A DNA stretch of 64,000 nt, from positions 248,001-312,000 of the forward strand of contig JAQFVV010000566.1 of the NCBI GenBank assembly GCA_028023455.1, read 5' to 3'. The DNA comes from Epiperipatus broadwayi (lineage: Eukaryota > Onychophora > Udeonychophora > Euonychophora > Peripatidae). A model generated the notes under the pieces. It made no database searches and was not told the origin of the DNA. It saw nothing but the letters and a program-made list of their open reading frames with translations. The stretch's first letter is position 1; each line of letters starts with the position of its first letter. The translations under genes were made by a program, and so were the position numbers. Shown here piece after piece: positions 39,401-54,400 of this stretch.

Positions 39401-42400
39401 TATCCAGTTTGTAGTGATCTAGTCACTATTTGTTTTCCCGGAGATGTTATGTGGTTAAGGATTATTTGATTTACGTATTGGTACCACTACAGGGAAAAGT
39501 TAGGTGCATCAAATCTTTTCATCATAATGGTCAACTAATAATAGAATTTCATGATATTTGCTCTCCAAAAAAGCATTATTTCATTTTAATTTGAGATGTG
39601 TAGGCAGGGTAGCTTTCTAAAACTGCCACAAATTTAAGACATTTTCCATTGCAGTTTAAAACTGCTCGCCAGTGACTAATGCTCTCCTGCCGTTTTCATT
39701 TCAAAAAAATCCAAAGATATACCACTGTTGTAAATTTGAGGTGTAAGTTAATATTAATGAATAGCTTTAGAATTAATAACTAGCCTAAAATTTGTAGTGA
39801 CCAAAATTTTTGAAATGGAAGTGAACTTTATGTCTTGCAATAAAATTAAACAAACATTACATGACTACAGCTTCGTAAATGCTTTAGTAAACAAACTTTA
39901 TTTATGCAGCTTCAGTTCACCAGCTATTGTAATCTGGAGTAATCAAGAGTTGCTAGTACTTAGTGCTAATCTATCCATATCCCTCGACTAGTTGCTGGTT
40001 TTATGACTTTTGACATGGATCTAGTATACTTTCATTTTTTGGATCTAATGCACAGTTGCCACCACATTTCATTCGTTTTTTTCTACTATCAGCCAGAAAT
40101 TCAAAAATATTTTGTTTCTAAGCTAACATTTATTCGCTACTCAAGCTTAGGTGGCAGAACTATAGTAGTTTAAACAGTTCACAATAAAATTGTGAATAAA
40201 ATTCTTCTCTTACTAGTTTTTAAATTCAAATCTCAAACTGTAGTTATAACTACTAATGAAATAGTTTTAATTTTCACAGCAACTGGACTGCAAAAAGCTA
40301 CATGTCAAAATTTGTAATAAAACCTTAGTGCAATGATTTTCAAGCCAGAGAGAACATTTCCAGGTCAATGTTTCGGTTGTTCTCAAACATTTTAGTACAT
40401 GTTCTCACTGTTCTCTACACAGACGTAGTCTTGCAGAATGTGGAAAATCATTTACAAAACAGGGCTGCTGAAAATATTCAATTAAATGATGAATTGTTGA
40501 ATTTGAGAACAACTTCTTCATGTTAATGCAGCAGCAGCTGAAGGTTCTCTGTGCGATCTTTGATTTAGAAATTAAAACTCCTTCTTCTGTTTGTGAATTT
40601 TCCTATAATTTAAATTATGAGAATCTTTAACAGGAATTAAACGTTGAAAGCTATAACAATAATAGACTCCTTTGCAACTTGTGGAACATATGTAGGAATA
40701 AAAAAAAAATCTTAGTTAATGTTCAGTATTGAGATTAGAAAATTAAGTTTTTGAAAAGAAAAAGAAGGATTTTTAATTTGTTGATATTATTAATGTTTTA
40801 ATCAACTACAAGCAATGTTTATTAAAAAACATCATTAGATTGGACAAATGAAGCAAATTTCTAATAATTAACTGCTAAAACAATGATTTTAAGGGAAATT
40901 CAAATCTATAAAGAGGGTATAGCAAAAAATAGAATATCTTCAAAGCTACAATTAGGCAAAATATAGAAGTCTTTCAGCAACAAGTGTTTGATACAAAAAA
41001 CATGAAAAGATAGAACTGATATAAGATAAAAAGGATCAATATGATACATGTGGAACTATTTGGATTTCATGGGTTCGTTTTATACACTCATTTTTAACTT
41101 TTCATTCTTGATTCTTATCATTTTGTTTTTATTTTGTCTGGAGTCAGAAAGTCTATTTTTATTTATTAATAGCTGCAAATTATAATAAACATTTAAAATT
41201 GTTGATAATTAGAACAATATAATACATCATCATCATCATCAACCATTATCAATCCACTTCAGGATGAAGGTCTCTCCAAGTTCAAACCATTTTCTCCGAT
41301 CTTTAGCTTCTCTTCTCCACATCACCCATGCACACTTTCTTATTTCATCCATCCACCTCACATGTGATCTCTTGCTGGGTCTTTTACAATCTCTTGGAAT
41401 CCACTTTAATATTTCAATTGTCCATCTATTATCATCTCTTCTAGCAATATAATTACTAGTAAGTAAATAATAATATATATATATGTTGAAGTGGAGGTTT
41501 TCACAAATAAAAAATGTATTACTATTGATAGTAGTTTTTGAGAACAATTGTGTAAAATATTAAAATATATAATTATCAACATTTTGAAAAAATACCATTT
41601 GCTTTCAACTGGGCGATTATCTTTATTCAGTAGAAGGCAAATGCTATTTTGACAACTGTCAATAATTATATATAATACATGGATGTTTCTGAAGGCTATC
41701 ATGGATAACAATACATGTATATGTGTTATTATAAATTTTCTTTCAGCCTTCGATACCTTATTACCAATCTCACCGATATTATAGCAAGTATACAAGACAC
41801 TCCCAAATCCAAATGCAAGAGAGAGACTTTTAAAAGAAAAGAACGGCCATCTCATCTTTGTATCTTAATGCAATTATATAGGCCAGTCTAAAGCAATTCG
41901 GAATGAGAGTATGAAGATTTAATCTTCATAACTTTTATGACCATTACATTATTCATTTATTTACTCGCTATAATATTGACGAGTTGATAACAAGATTAAA
42001 CAGCGCATGTCAAAAAATGATTACCTTCTGATTAAGAATTACTAAAGAAAATTGCGCTTGTAAATTATATTGCCATTATAAAGAATATATTTTTATAAAA
42101 GTCTAGATTAATGATAATTAATAATATAAAACAGAAGAAGAAAAAAAACATCATTACTTTTAGGTCGTTGGTGGGATAAAAATATTACTTATTTTCATTG
42201 CTGTGGAATGTGTATAATAATGATATGAGATTATGAAGGAAGGAAGACGAAACATAATTTTTAAAAAAATCTAAAATATACAGTGTATAATATGTCTATT
42301 AACATTATCAATAACATTTACACTATATTAAAAGAGACCAAGAGAATTTTGCCGAAAGAAGTTGTTTTGTATTAAATATATATTGATGTTGCATAATAAT

Positions 42401-45400
42401 TTTCAGTTTTACTTAGTAACAAATAATAAAGAATCTTTACTTCAGAAATTCTTGGAACTTGAAAATGAATTACATGCTGAATATTAGGAATATCCAATCC
42501 TCTAGCAGCAACATCAGTCGCGATTAACAACCCATTTTCTCGAGCTAAACAAAAAGTTGATAGTCAATGAGACAAAAAAATAAAATAAAATAAAAACTTT
42601 AACATCACTATATATACTTTAAACAAATGTACCTGTAAATCGCTCTAGATGTTTTAACCTTTGTTTCTGCTGCATATTTGCATGAAGAGGGAGTGGTTCT
42701 CTTTTAAGGAGAGAAAAAATTGGATTTAAGCGCCTTATGCAGTCGATGCTATTTGTAAAAACTAACGTCCTTCCAGGATATTGAGTAAGTATATAATAGA
42801 GATAGTAATCCTAAAAACAGAGTATAATAATTAAATTTATACAAGATTAAGCATTATCAATTTAAGGATTTTACAATTGAAAAATAAAATTTAAATGGCC
42901 TTTGGAAAACATTACGTAAACTCTTCAGATCAGAACCAAACGAATCAGTTTATTGAAAATCCTTAAAAAGATTCCGATTCACCCAAAGAAATGTTAACCT
43001 TGAGGGTAATGAATGGAACTTCATCAAAATATCAGTAGCTGACTGCTGTAGAGAATTTTTCTTTATTAGTGGAGCAGTCTCTTTAAAGACTTGCAACAAA
43101 TTAATCCAGATGATTCTTATCATGAGAAATTATTCTCATATATATATTACACCATAAGTGCAAATAATTAACTGTCTATTCTAAGTAAATCACATCACCA
43201 TAATCCTGTTGCTTAAAGAAACCAACAGAACATCATCAATCTGCTGCCAAGACAACACTACAATTACTTTCCATTTATGATTTAATTGTGATGTTGCCTT
43301 GACAATTGATAAAATTCCATTGATTAATTTAAAACATGATAATTGTGATGATGTGATTTATATATATAAGAGAAGGATGCTAATAAGTTGAAAGTTCATT
43401 AGATTTAATAGAATAAAGATTTTAAACACTTTATCTCTGAAGCTGTAATATATGTAAACGATACAAACAACAAAGGAATAAAGTTCATGCCTGCTTTATA
43501 AATTTGTTAATTTACCAACATTAATCCTGGCTATTAACGTTGCGAATATCCTCAACCTTAGTCCATGTTATGTTGGCAGCACACGGCTACACATAATTAA
43601 AGAACTTGTAGTTGACATCAACACACAATTAAAGAACTTGTAGTTGACATCAAAACAATGTTTTGCAATAATCCCCAAAGTGAAATTATCATTGGCCAAC
43701 TCTTGCCAATCGCTGCTTCTAAACACATTAAGTTTCAAAACAGGGAGTCGTCTCAAGGAATAATTGCCACTAAACAATATTTTCTAGATAACGACATCAC
43801 AGGTATCAAGGAGGACAAAGATAATCATTTTGTATTGTTGTCTAAACTAATGTTTGTGGCTAAAATTAACTTACAAATCCATAATCTAAAATTCATACCA
43901 CTTTATTCTTACAACAACGAAGATAAATTTACAGTCACTATCCTCCATAAATTTTGTAACAAAGTATTAGCTAAATGCGAATACTACAACATTTATCCAT
44001 CTGCGGCTATTCCTCTCAGATTGTTTGCCAACATTAAACTTCATAAAACTGATTGCCCATTATACATTATGATTGATTTCAGCGGAGCCTACTATTTCAA
44101 AACAGCAAAAATAATAGATCAGTGACTAATCAGTCAATTTTGTTTTGGAAAATACACAATTAAGTCTTCATTTAATGTATCAAAAAATTAAAAACATTCA
44201 GCTTTACAACCATGATCACCTTGCTTCAGTAGGCTCTATCTCTCATACAGACACTATCCAAATTATTAAACAAGCCTTGGAACAAATGGACTATAATGCC
44301 CAGAAAAGCGCCTTTATCATTAACTTTCTTGCCTGGATACATAATGATATAACCACTTCCTTTAATAACATACATTATAAAATGGAGGAAGGTTGGCCTA
44401 GACAAACAGAGGTGATAATAAATAAAATAACTGTGTGTCATTTGACAGGTTCGGAAGTGACATAACTGAGTTGCAATCCAGAACATTTAATTCAAATCAA
44501 CCACTGCATTAAATCATTATAAGAAGTGACAGAAATAGTGCAGACAGCACTAAGATTTGTATAAGAAATCGCAAAATATGTAGACATTGTGGAAAAAAGT
44601 GTAGTATTTGAGATATGAATCAAAACAATTATTAAATAGCTAAAAAAACATATAGATATATATGATATTGAATATATCAGATAATAAAAATTCTGAAATG
44701 AAAAATAAAAAAGAATTATCACATCTACTGTTAAAAACAATGCCAAAACCATATGGATAGAACAATGGATGTTCTGAAAATGATTATTAAGAATGAATAA
44801 AAAATATATAATATGATGGGAAGATAAGATATCTCTTGAAAAAGATCTAAAAATGTTTTTAAAAATTCATTTTTATTCAAAGAACGTTCACACATACATA
44901 CACATAAATTAAAATTAGCCCAAATTCCAAATTGGCTGGTCTGGTTGAATTTTGGATTTGGGGTAATTTTAATTATATATTAACTAGTTTAGCTTTATCC
45001 TTGTAATGTATACACATAAAATATATAAGAAATATTCTACTTACAAAAAAAAATACGATATTCATATGATCTAGTAAAGAAAATTACCAAAACTATAGCA
45101 GAGATACTTCAGAAAGATAAGACACAGTCGATACTGCAAAGCTATATCAAGAAAAGTTCAAGTATACATTTTTTTTTGATGTGATGAAAATGTACAGCAA
45201 GTACTACTTATATTTGTCTCCAATTATATACATTATACTTTTTATATAAACGTATGGCTGCCATATAGTTTTAAATTATTATAAACAGTTATCATTAATA
45301 AATATAGAGTCAAAAAAATATCAAAAAATCTCAAAGTTACCTTTTCAACAAGTGAGCACTTTATTATAGCTTCTTTTAATGTTTCTACGGTTCCTGTTTT

Positions 45401-48400
45401 TTGAGTAAGGTCAAAAACTTTATAATGCTCTTTTATACCAATTGCCGATATTAAATTTTCTAAAAAAAAAAAAATTAAATAAATATTAAAATAAAATAAT
45501 AATAAAAAAACATTAACAATTTATTTTCATTATTTAAATATATCTATATCAATAATTCCCTATTTCAAAATATTATTGTTATGTTTTAAGTATTTTAATT
45601 TCTGAATATTTCAAACCAATTAACTTGGTTACTACAAATATTTAATTTTTCTATATTTTATAAGATTTGTCAAGTGTTGGTGGCCTAGTGGTTAGCATAG
45701 CTGCCTTCCAAGCAGCTGGCCCAGATTCGCTTCCCAGTCAATGCATTTGACTTATGAATATATATATATAATGTAATTATTTATATTAATCAAGTTACAT
45801 AAATTAGAAAATCCACATAAACTATCATTTATACATCTATATTTAAATTAATTGCAATCCAGTATTTAATCATTTCATTACGGAGTTATATTTTACAATA
45901 TTGTGAATGAGGACATAAAAGCATTCTATTCTTATTACTTCATTATGAAATAAGATTATTATCCAAAAATCTGCTAAACGGTAAATAAATATTGAATTTT
46001 ATTATTTATAGTTTTGATTAAATAAAAATACTTTTGATATAATATCTTTTAAATGTATTTTATTAATAACAAAACTTTAAAAAATATATCTTATTTTTGT
46101 ATTGCTACAAAACTATTTCTTTTTTTTATATATGTCAAATGCGTTGACCGGGAAGTGAACCCGGCCAGCTGCTTGGAAGGCAGATATGCTAACCACTAGG
46201 TCACCAACGCATTGACCACAAAACTATTTTTATAGCAGTAATAAAAACAATAAATCAAACAATATTTTTACTGATTAATTCCCTTTAATTCCTTGTTTAG
46301 AATACAAAGCATTTTTAACTTAGCAATTCAACACAAATTTATTTAACAATTAATTATAATTACTGATTATAAATTAGTTACTGGATTTAAACAATTACAA
46401 AAGATATATTGTAATTAGACTTATTTATTAATTTATAACTATATACACAGATTGTTTTTATTTCTTTAAATTTATTTGGATAATAAAAATGTTTGAATAC
46501 CAAGCATTCAAACAATAATAAATTACTACTATAATCACTAAATTCTGAATTGTATAGGACTAATTTAGGTGACTCACTACATTAAGTGATACCAGAGCTT
46601 GCTGAAAGAAGAGTTCCTCTGATACTAGTCCATGAGCCTGTAATGCCATAGTTCACAATTCAAAATTTGACTATTATATAACACTTTATTATTACTGTCT
46701 GTGTGGTTTATTGTTTTAGCAATGGTTGACAGTGTGAATGACCAACTTCCAGAATATTTTTCCTTTTGCATTTCTGTGTGCTTTTAATGTTGGTACTCCC
46801 ATCTGATCGCTTAACTATTTATAATTCCAATCACAACATGTCTTCTTGTCTCAACACATGTCCAAAATACTATATTTTTCTTCATTTTATAACCTTCAAC
46901 AATTGTTTTTATGCATCAGCTTTCACCAAAACCCATTCACAGGTTTACTTACCCATCCAAAGCAAAAATTCTCTTGACAGTGACCCTCTTTAATTACTAT
47001 GTACTAGTGTATAAAAGAGGTCCTATATGCTGTTGTAGGGATAATATAAAAATAATAACTAAAAAATAAGTTGTTAATAGCCCTTTAAATTAAACAATTA
47101 TGTTAATTTATATTATTTGTTCATTCATAAATAATTTACTAACCATCGGATACAGAGGTTTATGGGGGAAAAAAAGTGGCTTCTTATAAGTACCAATTAT
47201 TTATTTTGGCAACCAGAAATTGTTTAAAGACATGATGCTCTGTGCACATGTAAACAATTAAAAACCTTGGTGGACTATGTTTAGTTAAAAAAGTTTATTT
47301 TGGATTAAATCACAATTTAAAAGTAAACAAATTAAAAATCTATCAATTTACTGTCTTTTTTCTTTTAATGAAAATGGTAAGCATAAAGATATGACACAAT
47401 CAATAATTATTCCTCACTTATTATGCATACTGACCATGCACACAATGATGCTGTTTCCATTAAACATCGCATGATCACCATTTGTTATATTTACACAAGC
47501 TGTTTACACAGAAGCTAAACTTTCCATACAGTAGCACCTCTTGGTGCACTCAGAATAATCAATGGATGCAGAAACATTTAGGCATAAAATCCCTATCCAG
47601 TCCCTACTCATCTAATATCCGCAGACTAGTTTCGAGTTTGTGGCTTTCATCAGTGAGAAGCCTTGAATCTGAGAGCATTGCACCTAGATCTTAGGATCTA
47701 ATGCAACCCTCCAGCAGCCACCTTTCACCTTATTAGCTAATTATAAAGCTTTGAGCCCAAAATGAAAACACAATAATGTTTCAATTCAAGCTAATTGGCT
47801 GTATAGTTGTATAGATCTGAACTCAGTTCAGCATCCATACTTTTTGATGTCTTTCAGATCAAAAGCTCCTCATTGATGAAAGCCATAAGCTAGAAATTAA
47901 TCTGGGGATATTGGATGAGTAGGCACTAGATAGGGATTTTATGCACAAGCCTTCTGGCATCCATTGATTATTCTGGCTTGCACTAAGTGGCACTACTGTA
48001 TGGAGAGTTTAGCCTCTGTGGATTATATTTCCATGGTACTTTTTTGTCATGCTTATACTCAACTCTTCAAACAATAAATCAGTGATTATTTTAGGTTCTC
48101 ACTTGATGCCTTTAATTGATGAAGTAAAAGATAAAACAATTTTAAAAAGTACTATTGTTTTTCTTATTTAATATTTACTGTTGCTACAGGCAACAAAATT
48201 TTTCAAAAACTGAAATATAAAAAATTATTTAAGATCCTCAAAAAAAAAACATCTAATTATTCATGATTTCTATAGAAACTCAATATTCAATCAATTAACT
48301 TTAAATAATTTTATTTAAAAAATTTGCTAATTTAAATACAAGAAAAGTTACAAAATTGTGATAAAAATTTATTAGAAATCTCTTTATAATCATAATATAG

Positions 48401-51400
48401 CAAAAAAATAATACTTTTCTTAAAACCATTATTGTTTGTAATTAAAGAATAAATATAGTGAAAAGTTATTATATACTTGTGAGTAGTATCAACATCATTT
48501 CTTTTGTTCAGAAAAAGAGAGGCTTTTATATAAATTCTAATGCAGTGTTTTTGGTGTAAGAACTTAAATTTACAGTTTCTTTGAAGGGCACTGAAAAATT
48601 GTTTGCATAAAGAGGCCTTATCTATCAGTGTTGCCCTAGGACCAAGATATGCAGCAAAAAACCCCAAAACTTAAATATTTGCTGCACCATTATTCTTTCC
48701 ACTCAATCTCTGATTTTTACAATCTTTACTAACCATACATCAAAGCTATAATTCAGAAAACTAATTACATGCTCACTAAACAATAACTGCCCACATGATA
48801 CATATAATCAATTATATCATTTATTATATTAAAGAATTAAAACATATGAATAGGAACATCAAATTTCTTATTAATATACATAACATCTAATATTTTATTT
48901 CACAATGAGCTCAATAGAGGATGCATCAATGCCTTTTATATACTTATATACATACAATTAATTATTTTCTTCATAATAAATCTTTACATATTTACCTAAT
49001 TTCTTTTCTGCTGTCATTTCAAACTTTTTATTTTTCCATTTAAATCTTTCTGGTCCAAAATGTACTAATGTTAGGGTAGCTGAAAATACAAAGGTTTGCC
49101 GCAACTTTCGTTTATTTTCATCAAAATTAATTTTTTCTAATAAATTCAGAAATTCCATAAAATGACCCTTTTCAACCATTCGATCAGCTTCATCAATTAC
49201 CAAATATTTGACATCATCGATGTGTTTCAAATACAAATCTTCCTATAAAAATAAAGTCCCATTAGAAATATTATTAATAGTAAAATAAAATAATAGACAG
49301 CCTTAAGAATATTCATTTCATTCAAAACAAAACAAACATTATGACAAAGCATTTAATAAAATTACTTTTAAGTAAAACTTTTACTTTTGTAAAGTTTAAA
49401 TCATGAAGTTATTTACAAAAACAGAAGTTTGCTTAAAAAAAGTTTGCCTTTAGAGTTGTGATGAGGGCGTTATGGTTATATTTTGGCCATACAGTAGAGC
49501 AAAAAAACTGCTCTTTGATTTCAAATTAGTTATAGCATGATCACATCAGAATTCTCTAAGTAACCAATCGTAATACTCAATATCAATAATCTGAAAACAA
49601 CCGTTTCCCTAGACAGGAAGGTAAAAAATAATTTATTAAATATGAATTATTTAAAAAATATAAAAATGACTACTGCCTGTTTGTTTAAATAAAAGTATAT
49701 TAACAAAAACTGAACTATAATTACATTAAATTATAAGCGCTAGGAATGCTTACATAAGAGTTTCAATGTTTGTTATAATATTATACTAAGCTGCTTTCAA
49801 TATCAGACTAAGATATTGGCATAATATTATAACAAACATTGAAATTGAAGCTTTTCTTATCCAAGTGCTCCTAGTGCTTATAATTTAATTGAATTACAAT
49901 TGGTCTAGGATAAGTTTACAACATATTAATATTTACAAAAACTGAACTAATAAAAAAACATATATATATAAATATTTGCACTCCTTTATATAAATCTAAG
50001 CATAAAAAACTATTTAAAAAGTTTACTCTGTTTTTGTTTTGTGTCTTTTTGTTTGAAGATTTCATTTAAAAATTTTCTTATTTTAACTACAGAATTCCTT
50101 TAAATTACTTGTTATAAATTAAGTAATATTATGCTAATTTTTAAACTCCTAATAATAAGAATAAGTTTGAGGTTTTAATTAAAACTATGTCCTAATTGGT
50201 CAGACTTTTGACAAAACATTGGGAGATCCCATTACTAATTGCTCAAGATTTTCCACTTCTCTTGGCTTCAACTAAAGACATTACCCAAAATGCATTGGGA
50301 GTCTTCAAGAATCTGGAAAAAAAATTTACAGTAATGAGTTGAGCATAGAAAAGATTATTAGTTTTTTGGAAGTGACATTTCATTTATTATCTTATCTTCT
50401 CAATCAACTTTCTGCTGGATAAAGAAGTTATGTGACAGAATAAATATATCAAAATATAATCCTTTTTCCATCCTTTAAAATGTTGACGAGTGCTTGATTA
50501 AGAGTATAAAATCAGGTGGATATGATAGAATCTCTACTTTGTTTAAAAAAATTAAATATTGCTTGATAACATTTCTAAATGCCCTAGTATTAGAATACCT
50601 ATCATCTGTAAACTTCTTTCAGTGAGCAATTAATTTCATTTCATTTAATAATCAATTATATAATTTACAAGGTTATATTGACTAGTAATAATTTATATAA
50701 TTTGTGGCTCCTAATATTTAAGGACATAGCACAGCTGATGAAGAGAGTTCTGAAATTCATCATGTAAGCCTTGTATTATCATAAACTGACTATTACGTAT
50801 ATATATATATATCAGTTAATATCTAATCTCAAACAGAGCTCAGTAAAAGAGATTTCAATTCTGCCATATATATTTAATTAAATTTATAATTATCATTAGG
50901 AAAAATCACTTTTTAAAAATTATTGAAGTTTTCCTAATTAAAAAAACTGACTAAAGCAAAAATGTTTATCTTCTTATATTTTAGTTCCTTTATTCTTAAA
51001 CTTTAACTATATTGGAAGTAAAATCGAATTTCTCTCAAATTTCATTAAAACGATCTATTTCTTAGTGAAAGAAGGATAATACAATCTTATTGTTAGGAAT
51101 TATGAGATGTGAAAAAAATTTTAAGAACAAAAAATTAGATAATTCTCTTATCCAAGTACATTTCATTTCATTCGCATATGCAGACAAACATGCAAATATA
51201 TGGAAAATAATTTAATGCACTTTGAAATTATGTAAACAAGTAGAGATTTCAGCTTCAATCACGGCATGTATGATGTACAGTTTCTAGATTACAGTTTCTA
51301 GATTAAGGTTTATTAATACGAGGCTGATTTTGTATTGATTAATATTCAGCTATATTGAAATAGCTAATATATAAAGATGCCAACAATATTAAATATTCAC

Positions 51401-54400
51401 AGTTTAATATTATGGCTAACCATTTATTCATATTAATATAAAATGAACGGTCATTATATTTGCATGGACAATTAGTGTCGCTTCAAGGAAGTTGATAAAG
51501 GTTGTTCCAGAGATGTATCCATCCACCTTGTGAACGATTTGTCAATTTTTCCACGTAATATAGTAAAACCATAAAAAAAATGTTTCATGCAGTGTGATTA
51601 TAGCTGCCACATCTCTTTTTGTTTATATTACTTATTAAAATTTTAATCCTTTTTTGCATTGCTTTATCTTTATTTAAAAACTTTAAAAATGCACTTTTAA
51701 TTTATTTCAATAACAATTTTGACTATCCAACAGTCTTCATCAGAACTTTTTCTAAATTTGTTTAAATAAATTTAATAGACAGGGTATGAGCACAGACCTT
51801 CACATGACCCACCACTCTCCACACCATCTCATAACACTGATACACCTGAACACATATATGTTGAAAAGATAAATAATCACCAATATACGTATTTCATGCT
51901 AAACCAGCAATCATCAGTTGGTCCAGATTACCATCTCTACACATATATGCTACAAGTGCTCAGATATATATTAAGATAGAAAATTCTCCTACTTTAATGG
52001 ACAGGCTTCAATCTACTCCACACTCCAACTCTTCAACCATCCATCCAATTGAAAATCTGATGATGGAACGCTCAAAGGCCACCCTGAGGCCGAGATTATT
52101 GTCACACCCATGTTGACCTAAAGTCAATCTGACCCCTCATGTACAGGACATAATCCATTAAATACATATACAAGGGATAGGCAGACATCTCTAATATGTA
52201 ATAGCTGAAATACACAGGTTTATATATACCTGTGTCTATATATGTAATAGACAGGGTATGAGCACAGACCTTCACACGACCCACCACTCTCCACACCATC
52301 TCATAACACTGATACACCTGAACACATACCCTGTCTATTACATATATAGACACAGGTATATATAAACCTGTGTATTTCAGCTATTACATATTAGAGATGT
52401 CTGCCTATCCCTTGTATATGTATTTAATGGATTATGTCCTGTACATGAGGGGTCAGATTGACTTTAGGTCAACATGGGTGTGACAATAATCTCGGCCTCA
52501 GGGTGGCCTTTGAGCGTTCCATCATCAGATTTTCAATTGGATGGATGGTTGAAGAGTTGGAGTGTGGAGTAGATTGAAGCCTGTCCATTAAAGTAGGAGA
52601 ATTTTCTATCTTAATATATATCTGAGCACTTGTAGCATATATGTGTAGAGATGGTAATCTGGACCAACTGATGATTGCTGGTTTAGCATGAAATACGTAT
52701 ATTGGTGATTATTTATCTTTTCAACATATATGTGTTCAGGTGTATCAGTGTTATGAGATGGTGTGGAGAGTGGTGGGTCGTGTGAAGGTCTGTGCTCATA
52801 CCCTGTCTATTACATATATAGACACAGGTATATATAAACCTGTGTATTTCAGCTATTAAATAAATTTAGAAAAACCTCTGATAAAAACAACTGAAACTGT
52901 TCATAAAATAAAAAATTATAAAAAAACATTATATTCAAATGCATCAAAGTGGATTTTTAAAGTTTTTTTCCATTTTTAAAATCATAAAAATTACAAAATT
53001 AAACCTTGCGAAATATAACATTTTGGAATTTGATAGAAAACCCACAATAATTCACGTTTTCTCAAAATAAGTACAATAAAAATACTTACAGTCATAATTA
53101 ATTCCCAAAGCCTACCAGGGGTTGCAACAATAATTTCAGGTTTTTGTTTTAATAACCTTTCTTGTTTCTGTTGTGCCATACCCCCAACGATTGCAACAAT
53201 CTAAGAAAACAAAATATCTATTATCAACAAAATAACTTTTAATATCAATAACTTCATAAATATTTATTATACATATGGAATAAATTATTTTCATGTTATA
53301 ATAAATAATTATCAAATTCATGACTATAGACAAATCCAACCCCCACCCCACTCTCCCTTCCAATATTTTCATCTTAACTTTGTGACAAACAAAAAAAAAA
53401 ACAGTTACACAAAAGACGAATTCTTCAGTAAAAAACCCATTAACAAAATCAAAGGAAATGTATTTTGTCACACACACCCCCCAACCCCAATTTGATTATT
53501 AATACATTTTTCATTATTAGAATTTAAAAATGAAAATGAAAACCAAAATTTTGATAGATATTGTTCTATCATAACTTTTATATTTAAAATGAATTTTTAA
53601 TGTTTCTACATTTATAAAAGAGTGTGTTCTCAAAAAAATTGAATTATGACACAGAGAAATATTTCAACTCTTTTTCATTCCAATATTCAGACTATGATTT
53701 TAAAATACACACAGTCACTACTCCAATTCCAAAAATATAAATAACTAATAAATTGAATACAAATTTTGCAATGATTATACAAATCAATCCCTGAACCACA
53801 ACTATGGCCACATAAAACACACTTTTATTAATGTTTATCTGACATTTTGTAATGATGTCTTAACTTTTTCTGCCACAAAATTTTCTTTCTGAAAGATTTC
53901 AACCTTTTGCCTAAGTTCTCCATTATACTTTGTACTTAGCCATATCTTCCCCACGAAAATAATCAATACTAAATTTCTTTAGAGTATCTTGGAGATAAAA
54001 AAAATATAATTTTTATAATAAAAAGTAATCCATCTCTCCTGTGAAAATCATGGCCAAGTTCACTATATATTTTTTAGACTTGTATCATTTCTTTTATATT
54101 ACCAAATAATTACTTTTTTATGAATATGTATTTGAATTACTATATAATCATGAGATTATTAACAAAATGTTATAAATGCAGTAATTATAAAATATTTAGA
54201 AGATACTTCTTAGAAGTGTTTTCAACAAATATTTCTTTTCTTCAATTATTTTTGTCTGCACTGATTACTATTAGTCCTCTATCCCATAGACAAGTCCAGA
54301 CACTAATCACACAATCGACTTAATTTTGTTCTGTTCATTGCCTATATCTTTAATTCAATGCAAGTTATTCCATCCTTATTTCATCCAATAAGGTCAATCT

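Noticed and set aside
46119-46190. A functional tRNA-Gly(TCC) gene
   Set aside because: The cloverleaf is complete, but it is followed by the SINE tail and poly(A) and bounded by an exact target duplication, so it is a retroposed SINE head.
47482-47694. A 70-residue open frame in the hairpin retroposon
   Set aside because: The same frame is seen at 56727 but with unrelated start and end; it is a by-product of the conserved noncoding repeat.
48958-49236. A complete 92-residue protein starting at Met near 49236
   Set aside because: It is exon D of DDX24; the Met and the last 11 residues are accidental. A donor at 48995 and the fit to exon E fix the real end.
52102-52353. An 83-residue open frame in the large palindrome
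   Set aside because: It crosses the palindrome centre and repeats itself in inverse; there is no composition or motif of a protein.
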